Assembly: GCF_004342265.1 (NCBI RefSeq)
Contig: NZ_SMCS01000001.1
Coordinates: forward strand, 1-64,000
Reading direction: 5' to 3'
Origin: Luteibacter rhizovicinus
GTDB taxonomy: Bacteria > Pseudomonadota > Gammaproteobacteria > Xanthomonadales > Rhodanobacteraceae
Length of the DNA stretch: 64,000 nt
Within the stretch, counting starts at the first letter, position 1. The number at the start of each line of letters is the position of its first letter. Made by a program: the position numbers and the translations under genes. This document shows, in pieces, positions 40,901 through 50,294 of this stretch. The notes below the pieces were generated by a model, which was given only the letters and a program-made list of their open reading frames with translations, had not been told where the DNA came from and searched no databases.

Positions 40901-41289
40901 GCCACCACGACGCCCTGCTGGGTCACTTCACTCGGCAGTCGCGGTGTCGCCAGCGATACCTTGTTCTGCACCTGCACCTGGGCGATGTCCGGATCGGTAC
41001 CCGTTTCGAACGTCAGGGTAACCGTCGCCGTACCGCTGGAGCTGGAAGCGGAGCTGAAGTACAGCAGGTGATCGATACCGGTCAGCTGCTGCTCGATGAC
41101 CTGGGTGACGGTCTTTTCGGTCGTGTCCGCGCTCGCACCCGGATAGGTCGCCGAAACGGTGACCTGCGGAGGCGCGATATTCGGATACGACTCGATACCC
41201 ATGTTCAGCAGTGCGATGGTTCCGCACAGGCTGATCAGGATCGCCACCACCCAGGCAAAGATGGGGCGGTCGATAAAGAAACTCGGCAT
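37990..41289 (-). CDS. RND multidrug efflux transporter, HAE1 (AcrB/MexB-like)
   Basis: 1099-residue inner-membrane proton/drug antiporter. Canonical N-terminus MPSFFIDRPIFAWVVAILI, periplasmic porter motifs (GVGSTRQLGAEYAMRVWLNPDKL), the TM4 proton-relay pair VVDDAIVVIENVER and TM10 Lys in GLAAKNAILIVEFAVE. Twelve TM segments are expected. The C-terminal tail after about residue 1040 is long, Gly/His/Asn/Pro-rich and low-complexity, unlike AcrB (1049 residues). It forms a tripartite pump with the adaptor gene 12 bases upstream; no outer-membrane channel gene is present, so a TolC-like protein encoded elsewhere is needed. Confidence 0.96.
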   Translation of the reverse strand: MPSFFIDRPIFAWVVAILISLCGTIALLNMGIESYPNIAPPQVTVSATYPGASADTTEKTVTQVIEQQLTGIDHLLYFSSASSSSGTATVTLTFETGTDPDIAQVQVQNKVSLATPRLPSEVTQQGVVVAKANPDFLMFVALTSNNPAIDGNRLTDIVSSQVLDQIARIPGVGSTRQLGAEYAMRVWLNPDKLQGYGLSATDLRTALSTQNVQFAAGSLGTDPAVDGQGFSATVSAEGRFTNPEQFGDIILRANNDGTIVHLKDVARVELGPQNYGFNATWNGISTGSFGVQLLPGANALDVANAVRAKMDELSRSFPDGVTWFAPYDTTKFVTISIEEVVHTLIEAIILVFLVMLLFLQNFRATIIPTLVIPVALLGTFLGLSPLGFTVNQLTLFGMVLAIGIVVDDAIVVIENVERIMSEEGLSPKEATRKAMGQITGAVVAITVVLAAVFIPSALQPGASGIIYKQFALTIAVSMGFSAFLALSFTPALCATILRAEHNEKKNFIYRGFNKVFDRVTHMYAGHIGGAVRHAPRWMIVFVLVAVLCGFLFTRLPTSFVPDEDQGYALAIVQLPPGSSITRTEKAMGDILGILKKDPAVDGVFQISGFSFVGQGENVGMAFIRLKDWGERDLTATQFIQQANGKMQAVRDATIFVVNLPTIRGLSQFGGIDMYLQARAGQTRDELTQARNMLLGQAAQNKALMGVRPNTLEDAPLLQLHVDRTQAQTMGLSVSDIYTAIQLTLAPVYINDFSYEGRVKRVMLQADAPYRMGNDAFQHIFTPSTIASSTTTSSTNSNMIPLSTVVNSQWTMAAPTLNRYNGYSAVEIVGNEAPGYSTGQAMAVVEGIVNNGLPKGFGYDWTGQSYQEILSGNSSTMLMALSIVIVFLCLAALYESWSIPVSVLLVVPLGILGTVVFSMLRGLPNDIYFKIGMITVIGLAAKNAILIVEFAVEQQAGGKTLREGVIEAARLRLRPILMTSLAFILGVFPLAISTGAGANSRHAIGTGVIGGMLFATFLGLLLIPVFYVSVRRLLGDKLDEVSKKMPHHGGDDHDGGPTGHGPQGSGPNGNGPGGPNQPHATNVGDMTAFDSDPRRGQNRT

Positions 41290-41301
41290 GGTGGTGCTCC
41301 C

Positions 41302-42576
41302 TTACTGCTTGCCGGCAGCGGCAGCCGAGGACGAAGCCTTGGCCGGTTCGTTGCCGTTATGCGGTTCGCCACCGGCGGCCGGCGCGTTCTGCGCAGGCGC
41401 TACCGACATGGGCGAAGGCTTCACCGGAGCGTTTTCCCTGGCCTTGGGCAGACCCTGCACGATGATCTGATCGCCGGCCTTGAGGCCACCGGTAATCAGC
41501 CAGTTCGTGCCGCTGATCCGGTTGGCATCGACGTCGCGGCGTACCGCGGCGGTCGGGATCGTCGTTTCCTGGCCCGTCTTCGGGTCTTTCATCTTGCCCT
41601 GGCCCACGACCATGACATACGCATGCTTCGGATCGCGCAGCACGGCGGCCTGCGGTACGAGGAACACGTTATGCAGTTCGCCCAGCGTGGCCTTGACGGT
41701 CACGAACTGACCGGGCAGCAGGCGGAGCTGTTCGTTGGGCAGCTTGGCGCGCAGGTTCACCGTGCCGGTCGTCGGATTGACGGTGGCGGACGAGAAGTCG
41801 AGCAGGCCCTGATCGGTGTAATCCGAGCCATCCGGCAGCGTAATGCGCACGGCGGACTGGTCCGTGGCGGACAGCGTGGCGCTGCCCGAGGCCGCGGCGC
41901 GGCGCATCTGGTCGAGATCGGTGACCGACATGCTGAAGTTGACGTACAGCTTGTCGATCTCGTCGACCGTGGTCAGCAGGGTTGTATCGCTCTGACCCAC
42001 CAGGGCACCTTCGGTGACCTGCTGCTGGCCGGCGCGACCGGCGATCGGCGCGGTGACGTCGGTGAAACCGAGGTTGATGCGTGCGGTCTGCACGGTCGCC
42101 TCGGCCTGTTTCACGGCTGCGGCGGACGTGCGTTCGGCGGCTTCGGCACTGTCGAGGTCGGCGCGCGACACGTAGTTCTTGCCGATCAGGCCGCGGGCGC
42201 GGTCAGCGGCCACTTTGTTGTTGGCTGCCGTTGCGCGGGCCGAGGCCAGCAGCGCCAGCTGCGCGTCGAGTTCGGCCTTCAGCGGAGCAGGGTCGATCTT
42301 GAAGAGGGTCTGGCCGGCTTTGACGTCGGTGCCTTCGTCGTAGACGCGCTTGAGCAGGATGCCGGGAACGCGGGCGCGTACGTCGGCGCTGCGAAGCGCG
42401 GACAGGCGGCCGACCTGGTCCTGGACCAGCGGTACCGTCTGCGGCTGGACGGTCAATACGCCCACTTCCGGCGGCGGTGGTTGCTGTTGTTGTTGATCTT
42501 TGCCCTTGCCGCAGCCGGATACGGCAGCAACGAGGCCAAGGCACAGCAGGGATGTGCGCAGGGGAAGGGGCTTCAT
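41302..42576 (-). CDS. RND efflux periplasmic adaptor (AcrA/MexA-like lipoprotein)
   Basis: 424 residues. Lipoprotein signal LCLGLVAAVSGC (lipobox SGC) followed by a Gln/Pro-rich linker with five Gln and four Pro residues in succession. The lipoyl and hairpin regions (RVYDEGTDVKAGQTLFKID, then a coiled-coil of about 60 residues), the beta-barrel (TDVTAPIAGRAGQQQVTEGALV) and the membrane-proximal domain follow. A low-complexity Ala/Pro/Lys tail ends the protein. The ATG overlaps the tetR stop, so the pump is translationally coupled to its regulator. Confidence 0.95.
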   Translation of the reverse strand: MKPLPLRTSLLCLGLVAAVSGCGKGKDQQQQQPPPPEVGVLTVQPQTVPLVQDQVGRLSALRSADVRARVPGILLKRVYDEGTDVKAGQTLFKIDPAPLKAELDAQLALLASARATAANNKVAADRARGLIGKNYVSRADLDSAEAAERTSAAAVKQAEATVQTARINLGFTDVTAPIAGRAGQQQVTEGALVGQSDTTLLTTVDEIDKLYVNFSMSVTDLDQMRRAAASGSATLSATDQSAVRITLPDGSDYTDQGLLDFSSATVNPTTGTVNLRAKLPNEQLRLLPGQFVTVKATLGELHNVFLVPQAAVLRDPKHAYVMVVGQGKMKDPKTGQETTIPTAAVRRDVDANRISGTNWLITGGLKAGDQIIVQGLPKARENAPVKPSPMSVAPAQNAPAAGGEPHNGNEPAKASSSAAAAGKQ

Positions 42577-43229
42577 GAGAACTCCGTTCTTTTTCCAGGT
42601 TTCGTGTTCTTTCGCGGCCGCTCATCGGGTTCGATGTCGTACGCGTGCATAAATACAGTTACCGCATGCCGGGCCCAGTCATTCTGTGCCTTCAGGCCTC
42701 TGCCACGCATGCCAAAGAGACGACGGTCTCCTTCCAGCCCGTGCAGCATCGACATGAACAACTCCGCGGCCACGTCGGGATCGTCCTGCCGCATCTGATC
42801 GCGTTCCATCGCTTCTTTCATTCGCAGAGCGAGCCGTTCTGTCAGGCTATCGACGGCTGTACGGAAAAAAGTCTTTGCAGCAGCCGGGAAACGCGGCGCT
42901 TCTGAAATCAGCATCCTGGCCAGCGCAACGGTCGTGCGGTCCATGACATGCTGCTGATGAGCCACCGCAAGGGCTTCGAGCGTGGCTGCCAGGGTACGGC
43001 GCTCGGGCTCGAGACTCGCATGCAGGGGCAAAACCAGCTGTTCGATGGCAGCGTAGAACAAACTGTCCTTATTTTCGTAGTGCGCGTAGACCGTTTGCTT
43101 CGATACCCCCGCCTCGCGAGCCACCGCGCCCATACTGACCCGGTAACCGTCGCGCAAGAATAGTGAACAGGCCGCCTGGAGTACCCGCTGCTGATGATCG
43201 GACGCGGGTCTTGGATCCGGGCGTGACAT
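42573..43229 (-). CDS. TetR-family repressor of the adjacent RND pump
   Basis: 218 residues. An N-terminal TetR helix-turn-helix (residues 13-60: QQRVLQAACSLFLRDGYRVSMGAVAREAGVSKQTVYAHYENKD, quoted in part) is followed by a helical ligand-binding domain that is not conserved enough to predict the inducer. First gene of the tetR-adaptor-RND unit, it probably represses the whole operon including itself, through the inverted repeat 12-29 bases before its start codon. Confidence 0.92.
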   Translation of the reverse strand: MSRPDPRPASDHQQRVLQAACSLFLRDGYRVSMGAVAREAGVSKQTVYAHYENKDSLFYAAIEQLVLPLHASLEPERRTLAATLEALAVAHQQHVMDRTTVALARMLISEAPRFPAAAKTFFRTAVDSLTERLALRMKEAMERDQMRQDDPDVAAELFMSMLHGLEGDRRLFGMRGRGLKAQNDWARHAVTVFMHAYDIEPDERPRKNTKPGKRTEFS

Positions 43230-43240
43230 GAGGATACCAG

Positions 43241-43258
43241 CTGGACTATACCGTCCAG
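43241..43258 (-). promoter_or_regulatory. inverted repeat, probable TetR operator
   Basis: CTGGAC-TATACC-GTCCAG (6-bp arms, 6-bp spacer) lies just upstream of the tetR start. The embedded minus-strand TATAGT could be the -10, so binding would occlude the promoter. Confidence 0.65.
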
Positions 43259-43503
43259 TTTAGAATCTCCGGATAAGGAACGTCAACGTCTTTCGAAACC
43301 ATGCGCACGCGAATTGTTGCGATGCGGCGGCATGCTTTATGCATCGGGAGGCGATCCGTTCGCAGTTACGCATATAAGCATCGCGGGAAATGCCGCGATG
43401 CGGTGTACGGCACATTACCGAAACGCATTTCACGGGTGGATACGCGCATGAGGGGGAGCTATGCTTTTGCGGATTTCTTACCTTCCCCACATCGATATCC
43501 GCC

Positions 43504-46500
43504 ATGAATGCTATTCGTGCTGCCGAAGACGGCCAGTTCACCGCTGTCGTGTTCGAAGAAATGAAGAAAAGCAACTTTCCCGCGGAGCGTCTCAATGAGG
43601 CGCGCTTTTTTATCGGCGCATTCTTCGAGCGCATGGCGCCCGGCGATTACGCCCTGCATGCCCCCGACCGCTGGGCTGCCCTGATCGCCGATCTGCTCGA
43701 CTTCGCGCGTGAGCGCACGCCGGGCAACGCAAAGGTTCGCGTCTTCAATCCGGGTGTGTCCGGGACGCGCGCCGTCATTGAAATCGTCACCGACGACATG
43801 CCCTTCCTCGTCGACACCGTTTCGATGGTCGCCGCCGCGCATGCCGAAATCCACGCCATCATCCATCCGGTCATGCACGTGCGCCGTTCGGCCGTGGGCG
43901 TCCTCGAGGCACTCGGCGAGGGCGACGGTTCCGAGTCGATGATGCGTTTCGAGATCGACCGCATCGACGATACGGAACTCGAGGTTCTGAAGGCGAATGT
44001 CGAACTCGCGCTGGTCGACGTGCGCGAAACGGTCGCCGACTGGCCGCAGATGCGCGACAAAATGCTCGCGATCGCCGATTCGCTGGGGCAGCGTGCCATG
44101 CCGCTGTCCGCCGACGAAGTGCGCGAAGCTTCCGAGTTCCTGCGCTGGACGACGCAGGATCATTTCACCTTCATGGGTTATCGCGAGTACGAAGTCGCGC
44201 CGGTCGACGGCGACGAAGTACTGCGCGCCGTGGACCATTCCGGCCTCGGCATCCTGCGCGGCGGCGAACGCTCCGTGGCACCGCGCTCCCTGCGCAGCCT
44301 CGTCGCCAGCGAACTGCCGCAGTCCGGTTCCACCGACGCGATCATCCTCACCAAGACCAACGCGCGTTCGCCCATTCACCGGGCGGGCTACATGGATTAC
44401 ATCGGCGTGCTGAAGTTCGACGCCAGTGGCCGTCCGGTCGCGGAAGAGCGCTTCCTCGGCCTGTTCTCGTCGAACGCGTACATGGCCCGTCCGCAGCACG
44501 TTCCGCTGGTGCGCGAAAAGTGCGATGCCGTCATGGATCGTTCGGGCCTGAAGCGCGATTCGTATTCGGGCAAGTCGCTTCGCCACATCCTCGATACGTT
44601 GCCGCGCGAAGAACTGTTCCAGTGCAATGCCGACGAACTGTACGCGCTGTCCTCGGGCATCCTCGAACTGCAGCAGCGTACTCGTACGCGCCTGTTCATC
44701 CGCCGCGACAGCTACGGCCGCTTCTTCTCGTGCCTGGTATTCGTGCCGCGCGACCGCTTCAATACGACGGTGCGCGAGCGCATCGAGAACCTGCTGCGCG
44801 ATGCTTTCCACGGCGAACATGTGGATTCGTCGGTGCTGATGGGCGAATCGGCGCTGGTGCGCCTGCACGTCGTCGTTCGTCCGCGTATCGGCGACCGTCC
44901 CGCCTATGACGCCGCATCGCTCGAATCGTCCATCGCGTCCATCGCGCGCAACTGGTACGACGACCTGCGCGAAGGCCTGATCGCCGCCAAGGGCGAACAG
45001 CAGGGCATCATCCTCGCCAACCGTTACGGCAAGGCATTGCCGGCCGGTTACGTCGACGAAGTGTCGCCGAAGATCGCCGCCGCCGACGTCGCCGCGCTGG
45101 CGGGCCTCGCCGGTCCCGACGCCATCAGCATGTCGTTCTACCACCCGCCGCACCGGCCGGAAGAACTGCGCTTCAAGGTTTACCGCAGCGGCTCGGACAT
45201 CGCGCTTTCCGAAGTGCTGCCGCAGCTGGAAAACCTCGGTCTGCGCGTGCTTACCGAGCACATGTACGAGGTGAAGCTGGGTGACGGCGCGCTCTTCATC
45301 CAGGACTTCGAAGTGCAGCCCGTCGGCCGTCTGGCGTTCGACGTCGAGCAAGTCGGCAACATCTTCGAAGACGCGTTCGAGCAGATCTGGCGCGGCAACG
45401 CCGAGAACGACGGCTTCAACCGTCTCGTGCTCGGCGCCAAGCTGGGCTGGCGTCAGGTCGCCGTGCTGCGCAGCTACTGCAAGTACCTGCTGCAGACCGG
45501 CGTCGCGTTCTCCCAGGCCTATATGGAAGACGCGCTCAACCGTTACCCGGCCATCGCCGGCCTGCTGGTCGAGCTGTTCAACGCCCGGTTCGATCCACGT
45601 CGCGAAAATCTCGACGCCGCCGAACGTCAGCGCGCCGAGCAACTGCTGGCGAGTGAAATGCGTGCGCTGATGGACCCCGAGGTTCTTTCCGCGCAGCCGA
45701 CGCTGGTCGGCAATCTGATCGCGTCGCTGGCGCTGCCGCGTGCGGAACAGACGAAGGCGATCGAGGAAGCGATCAACGCGTTGCTGGAAAATGTCACCAG
45801 CCTCGACGAAGACCGCATCCTGCGCAGCTTCATCTCGCTGGTGCATGCCACGCTGCGCACGAGCTTCTTCCAGGAATGGGATGGTGCGGCGCGTCCGTAC
45901 ATCAGCTTCAAGTTCGATTCGCACAGCGTGCCGGACCTGGCCAAGCCAGTACCGTTCCGCGAAATCTTCGTCTACGCGCCGCGTGTGGAAGGCATCCACC
46001 TGCGCTTCGGTTCGGTCGCGCGTGGCGGTCTGCGCTGGTCCGATCGCCGCGAAGACTTCCGCACGGAAGTGCTGGGTCTGGTGAAGGCGCAGATGGTGAA
46101 GAACACCGTCATCGTGCCGGTCGGTTCGAAGGGAGGCTTCTTCGTGAAGCGTCCGCCCGCCGGTGCCGATCGCGATGCGCAGCTGGCCGAGGGCATTGCG
46201 TGCTACCGCATGTTCATCAACGGTCTGCTCGATATCACCGACAACCTTGTCGAAGGCAAGATCGTCGCGCCGCATTCGGTGGTCCGCCACGATAACGACG
46301 ATCCGTATCTGGTCGTCGCCGCCGACAAGGGCACCGCGACGTTCTCCGATATCGCCAATGCGATCTCGGCCGAGCACGGTTTCTGGCTCGACGATGCGTT
46401 CGCTTCGGGCGGCTCGAACGGTTACGACCACAAGGGCATGGGCATCACGGCCAAGGGTGCGTGGGAGTCGGTACGCCGGCATTTCCGTGCGCTGGGGCGC

Positions 46501-48426
46501 GACTGCCAGACGGAAGATTTCACCGTAACGGGCGTGGGCGACATGTCCGGCGACGTCTTCGGCAACGGCATGCTGTTGTCCGAACACATCTGCCTGCTGG
46601 CCGCGTTCGACCATCGTCACATCTTCCTCGATCCGAACCCGGACGCGGCACGCTCCTTCAAGGAACGCGAGCGCTTGTTCGCGCTGCCGCGTTCGTCGTG
46701 GGACGACTACGACAAATCGCTCATCTCGGCCGGTGGCGGCGTGTATCCGCGTACCGCGAAGTCGGTGCCCGTCTCTCCCGAAGTGCGCGCCGCGCTCGGC
46801 ATCCGTGCCGAAGTGACGCACATGGCGCCATCCGACCTGCTCAGCGCCATTCTTAAGGCGCCGGTCGACCTGCTGTGGAACGGCGGCATCGGTACCTACG
46901 TGAAAGCCACGTCCGAGACGCATGCCGAAGTCGGCGATCGCGCCAACAACGCGTTGCGCGTCAACGGCAACGAACTGCGCTGCAAGGTGGTGGGCGAGGG
47001 TGGCAACCTGGGCATGACCCAGAAGGGCCGCATCGAAGCCGCGACCGCCGGCGTGCTGCTCAATACCGACTTCATCGACAACTCGGCCGGCGTGGACACC
47101 TCCGATCACGAGGTGAACATCAAGATCCTGTTGAACGATGCCGTGCAGCGCGGCGAACTGACGTTTGAGGCGCGCAACCGCCAGCTGGCGGAGATGACCG
47201 ACGAAGTCGGCCGTCTGGTGCTGTGGGACAACTATCGCCAGAACCAGGCCATTACGGTCATGGAGCACCAGTCGGTGCGTCGCCTGGGTTCGATGGCTCA
47301 CTTCATCCGCATCCTTGAAAGCGAGGGTTTGCTGGATCGCCAGGTCGAATCGCTGCCCAGCGAAACCGAACTTGCCGAGCGCAAGGCGCGTGGCCTTGGC
47401 CTGACGCGTCCGGAACTGTCGGTGCTGCTGTCCTACGACAAGATCCGCCTGTTCCAGCAGTTGCTGGAATCGGACGTGCCGGAAGATCCGTACCTGTCGC
47501 GCGAGCTGGTTCGCTATTTCCCGGTACCGCTCCACGAGAAGTATGCCGAGCACATGCAGCGTCACCGTCTGAAGCGCGAAATCATTGCCACGGCCGTGAC
47601 CAATTCGACGATCAACCGCATGGGCGCCACCTTCATGATGCGCATGCAGGAGGATACGGGGCAGGGTCCGGCCGCGATCGCCAAGGCGTATACGGCGGCT
47701 CGCGAGATTCTCGGCGCTCGCGAACTCTGGGCGGAAATCGAAGAGCTGGACGGCAAGGCGGCGGAGAACACGCAGATCGATGCGATCCTCCAGATATGGT
47801 CGTTGCTGCGTCATCTCACCCGCTGGTTGCTCAACCGTCCGGGCGGCACGCTCGATATCGCCGCCAACGTCGAGCGCTACAGTGCGGAAGTCACCGCACT
47901 GCGCAAGGCGCTTCCGGATGCACTGACCAACACGGGCCGCGGCGATTTCTCGTCCAGCCAGGAAAAGTGGGAAGGTCTCGGCTGCCCCGAAACGCTGGCG
48001 GTCCGTCTTGCACGCGTGCCGGTACTGCGCGCGGCGCTGGACATGGTCGAAGTGTCCAAGCAAAGCGGTTACGCCATCGAGAAGGTCGCGGCCGTGTTCT
48101 ACGAACTGGGTGAAGCCCTCGACCTCGAGTGGCTGCGCGACCAGATCGAGGCGTTGCCTGTCGAAGGCGCATGGCATGCGCAGGCACGCGGTTCGCTGCT
48201 GGACGAACTCAACGCCCAGCAGCGTGCGCTGGCCTTGCAGGTGCTGAGCGTGGCGGGCGACCGCACCGACATCAGCCCCGTGCAGGCATGGTTGGAACGC
48301 GACGACCCGACGCTGAAGTACACGCGCGCCATGCTTGCGGAGATCCTCACGCAGAACGCGGACTACCCGATCGCTTCGGTCGCGGTTCGCCGACTGGCCC
48401 AGCTGGCGCAGATTCCGCTCGGTTGA
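43504..48426 (+). CDS. gdhB: NAD-dependent glutamate dehydrogenase, large (180-kDa class)
   Basis: 1640 residues, matching the large NAD-GDH class of Pseudomonas, Streptomyces and Xanthomonads. It deaminates glutamate to 2-oxoglutarate. Long N-terminal ACT-like regulatory segments (1-700) precede the catalytic core, where SVARGGLRWSDRREDFRTEVLGLVKAQMVKN and VPVGSKGGFFVK (about residues 838-880) carry the substrate Lys. The dinucleotide fold follows with VTGVGDMSGDVFGNG and KVVGEGGNLGMTQ. The ATG at 43504 was chosen over an ATG 114 bases upstream because the family N-terminus starts here. It is catabolic and monocistronic. The 274 bases before it (43230-43503) hold the tetR operator and no other gene. 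Confidence 0.93.
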   Translation: MNAIRAAEDGQFTAVVFEEMKKSNFPAERLNEARFFIGAFFERMAPGDYALHAPDRWAALIADLLDFARERTPGNAKVRVFNPGVSGTRAVIEIVTDDMPFLVDTVSMVAAAHAEIHAIIHPVMHVRRSAVGVLEALGEGDGSESMMRFEIDRIDDTELEVLKANVELALVDVRETVADWPQMRDKMLAIADSLGQRAMPLSADEVREASEFLRWTTQDHFTFMGYREYEVAPVDGDEVLRAVDHSGLGILRGGERSVAPRSLRSLVASELPQSGSTDAIILTKTNARSPIHRAGYMDYIGVLKFDASGRPVAEERFLGLFSSNAYMARPQHVPLVREKCDAVMDRSGLKRDSYSGKSLRHILDTLPREELFQCNADELYALSSGILELQQRTRTRLFIRRDSYGRFFSCLVFVPRDRFNTTVRERIENLLRDAFHGEHVDSSVLMGESALVRLHVVVRPRIGDRPAYDAASLESSIASIARNWYDDLREGLIAAKGEQQGIILANRYGKALPAGYVDEVSPKIAAADVAALAGLAGPDAISMSFYHPPHRPEELRFKVYRSGSDIALSEVLPQLENLGLRVLTEHMYEVKLGDGALFIQDFEVQPVGRLAFDVEQVGNIFEDAFEQIWRGNAENDGFNRLVLGAKLGWRQVAVLRSYCKYLLQTGVAFSQAYMEDALNRYPAIAGLLVELFNARFDPRRENLDAAERQRAEQLLASEMRALMDPEVLSAQPTLVGNLIASLALPRAEQTKAIEEAINALLENVTSLDEDRILRSFISLVHATLRTSFFQEWDGAARPYISFKFDSHSVPDLAKPVPFREIFVYAPRVEGIHLRFGSVARGGLRWSDRREDFRTEVLGLVKAQMVKNTVIVPVGSKGGFFVKRPPAGADRDAQLAEGIACYRMFINGLLDITDNLVEGKIVAPHSVVRHDNDDPYLVVAADKGTATFSDIANAISAEHGFWLDDAFASGGSNGYDHKGMGITAKGAWESVRRHFRALGRDCQTEDFTVTGVGDMSGDVFGNGMLLSEHICLLAAFDHRHIFLDPNPDAARSFKERERLFALPRSSWDDYDKSLISAGGGVYPRTAKSVPVSPEVRAALGIRAEVTHMAPSDLLSAILKAPVDLLWNGGIGTYVKATSETHAEVGDRANNALRVNGNELRCKVVGEGGNLGMTQKGRIEAATAGVLLNTDFIDNSAGVDTSDHEVNIKILLNDAVQRGELTFEARNRQLAEMTDEVGRLVLWDNYRQNQAITVMEHQSVRRLGSMAHFIRILESEGLLDRQVESLPSETELAERKARGLGLTRPELSVLLSYDKIRLFQQLLESDVPEDPYLSRELVRYFPVPLHEKYAEHMQRHRLKREIIATAVTNSTINRMGATFMMRMQEDTGQGPAAIAKAYTAAREILGARELWAEIEELDGKAAENTQIDAILQIWSLLRHLTRWLLNRPGGTLDIAANVERYSAEVTALRKALPDALTNTGRGDFSSSQEKWEGLGCPETLAVRLARVPVLRAALDMVEVSKQSGYAIEKVAAVFYELGEALDLEWLRDQIEALPVEGAWHAQARGSLLDELNAQQRALALQVLSVAGDRTDISPVQAWLERDDPTLKYTRAMLAEILTQNADYPIASVAVRRLAQLAQIPLG

Positions 48427-48541
48427 TCGGTATGACGTGCCTCCGTCCGATGGCGGGCGGAGGCATGGTGTTCCTTCACGCTATGAAACGCACCCATTAA
48501 GGCTCTAAGCTCGGCCCTGGTTCCTCCTTCGGCGTCCATCC

Positions 48542-49303
48542 ATGCGTCTAGCTTTCGTCGCCAGCGAAACCGATGTCGCCCAGCAGGCTCGCGACGCGCT
48601 CGTGAAGCACTACGGGAACGTCGATCCATCCGAGGCGGAAATCGTCGTCTCGCTGGGTGGCGACGGTTTCATGCTACGTACGCTGCATACCTATCGATCG
48701 CTCGGCTTGCCGTTCTATGGCATGAAGCTTGGACGCCTTGGCTTCCTGATGAACCAGCATGCGGTCGAGGGTCTCGTCGAACGTATCGAGCGGGCGCATC
48801 CGGCGGTGCTGCATCCGCTGGAAATGCATGTCACCTGCCACGACGGCAGCGAGCAGCGCGCGCTGGCCTTCAACGAAGTCGCGCTACTTCGACAGAGCAA
48901 CCAGGCAGCTCATCTTCGGGTACGCCTGAACGATGCCGTGAAGCTGGAGGAGCTGGTTTGCGATGGCATCCTCGTGTCCACGCCCGCCGGTTCGACCGCG
49001 TATAACCTTTCCGCGCACGGCCCTATCCTGCCACTGGACGCCAACGTGCTGGCGCTGACACCGATCAGCCCCTTTCGTCCGCGACGCTGGCGTGGCGCCA
49101 TCCTGCCGCACGCGACCCGTGTCGGTTTCGAGACGAAAGACCCCAACAAGCGCCCGATCAGCGCCACGGCGGACTTTCATGAAGTGCGCGACGTCCGGTC
49201 GGTGGAAATCCGCCAGGCGAGGCGCCATGCCGTTCGTCTGCTGTTCGATCCGGAACATAACCTGCAGCAACGCATCCTGGACGAGCAGTTCGCGCTCTCC
49301 TGA
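48542..49303 (+). CDS. nadK: NAD kinase
   Basis: 253-residue NAD kinase making NADP from NAD and ATP or polyphosphate. VSLGGDGFMLRTLH (about residues 36-49, the GGDG motif), KLGRLGFLMN, FNEVALLR, and DGILVSTPAGSTAYNLSAHGP (about 140-160, the NE/D and GSTAY motifs) are all present. It is slightly short because the region between strands is compact, as in Xanthomonads. The 5'-nucleotidase gene follows on the same strand about 50 bases later. Confidence 0.94.
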   Translation: MRLAFVASETDVAQQARDALVKHYGNVDPSEAEIVVSLGGDGFMLRTLHTYRSLGLPFYGMKLGRLGFLMNQHAVEGLVERIERAHPAVLHPLEMHVTCHDGSEQRALAFNEVALLRQSNQAAHLRVRLNDAVKLEELVCDGILVSTPAGSTAYNLSAHGPILPLDANVLALTPISPFRPRRWRGAILPHATRVGFETKDPNKRPISATADFHEVRDVRSVEIRQARRHAVRLLFDPEHNLQQRILDEQFALS

Positions 49304-49351
49304 CGGGCTTGCATTACGATGGCGCTATCGAATGCAAGGTCGGATGCCAGC

Positions 49352-50284
49352 ATGAACGCTCCCATTGAAACCAATGCGCACGACGATCGGTCGGCTGGCG
49401 ACAACCGTCTGGTCGTCGCCATTTCCTCGCGCGCCCTGTTCGATATGGGCGACAGCCACGATCTGTTCGAGCGCGACGGGCTCGACGCCTATCGGCAGTT
49501 CCAGATCGAACACGAGAACGATCTGCTGCAACCGGGCGTGGCGTTTCCGCTGGTGCAGAAGCTGCTGGGGCTCAATTCGCTTTCGGCCGATCTTCCGCCT
49601 GTCGAAGTGATCCTGCTGTCGCGCAATTCGGGCGATACGGGCCTGCGGATTTTCAACGCCATCCAGCATTACGGACTCAATATCTCGCGTGCCGCGTTCA
49701 CCAGCGGTGCGCCCACGTCCGATTACATCGCACCGTTCCGCGCCGATCTGTTCCTGTCGGCGAACGCGGAAGATGTGGGTCGCGCGCTGCGTGCAGGCGT
49801 CGCTGCGGCGACCATCCTGCCATCGACGGCGCCGCATCGTTCCAGCGAACAGCTGCGCATCGCGTTCGACGGAGACGCCGTGATCTTCGGCGACGAAGGC
49901 GAGCGGGTGTCGAAAGAGCAGGGCCTCGACGCGTTCCATCGGAGCGAAAGCGAGCTATGGGCCGAACCGTTGTCGGGTGGACCGTTCCGCGGTTTTCTGG
50001 CGGCGTTGCATCGCCTTCAGGCGGCGTTCCCCGCGGAAACCTCGCCTATCCGCACGGCACTGGTCACGGCGCGTTCGGCGCCGGCGCACAAACGCGTCAT
50101 CCTGACGCTGCGCCGCTGGGGAGTGCGTATCGACGAAGCGCTGTTCCTGGGTGGTCGCGACAAGGGGCCTTTCCTCGATGCCTTCGGCGCGGACATTTTC
50201 TTCGACGATTCCCCGGCCAATGTGGAATCGGCCCGCCGCCACGTGGCAACGGGCCATGTTCCGCACGGCGTAAGCAACCCCTGA
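49352..50284 (+). CDS. 5'-nucleotidase family protein (cytosolic IA/IB-like, HAD fold)
   Basis: 310 residues. VVAISSRALFDMGDSHDLF (about 12-30) is the start signature of the 5'-nucleotidase family related to eukaryotic NT5C1. ILLSRNSGDTGLRIFNAIQHYGL, FDGDAVIFGDEGE (HAD-like Asp) and FFDDSPANVESA (C-terminal metal ligand) follow. It likely dephosphorylates AMP or IMP. It lies 48 bases after nadK, so a nucleotide/NAD pool role is reasonable but inferred. The ATG at 49352 was preferred over 49319, which lacks a ribosome site. Confidence 0.85.
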   Translation: MNAPIETNAHDDRSAGDNRLVVAISSRALFDMGDSHDLFERDGLDAYRQFQIEHENDLLQPGVAFPLVQKLLGLNSLSADLPPVEVILLSRNSGDTGLRIFNAIQHYGLNISRAAFTSGAPTSDYIAPFRADLFLSANAEDVGRALRAGVAAATILPSTAPHRSSEQLRIAFDGDAVIFGDEGERVSKEQGLDAFHRSESELWAEPLSGGPFRGFLAALHRLQAAFPAETSPIRTALVTARSAPAHKRVILTLRRWGVRIDEALFLGGRDKGPFLDAFGADIFFDDSPANVESARRHVATGHVPHGVSNP

Positions 50285-50294
50285 ATCGCATCGC

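Noticed and set aside
38056-42798. 1580-codon open frame opposite the RND pump genes
   Set aside because: Antisense shadow with low-complexity Arg/His composition; the minus-strand genes match known families throughout.
43459-48177. 1572-codon open frame opposite gdhB
   Set aside because: Shadow of the third-position GC bias in a real 1640-residue gene; no recognisable motif.
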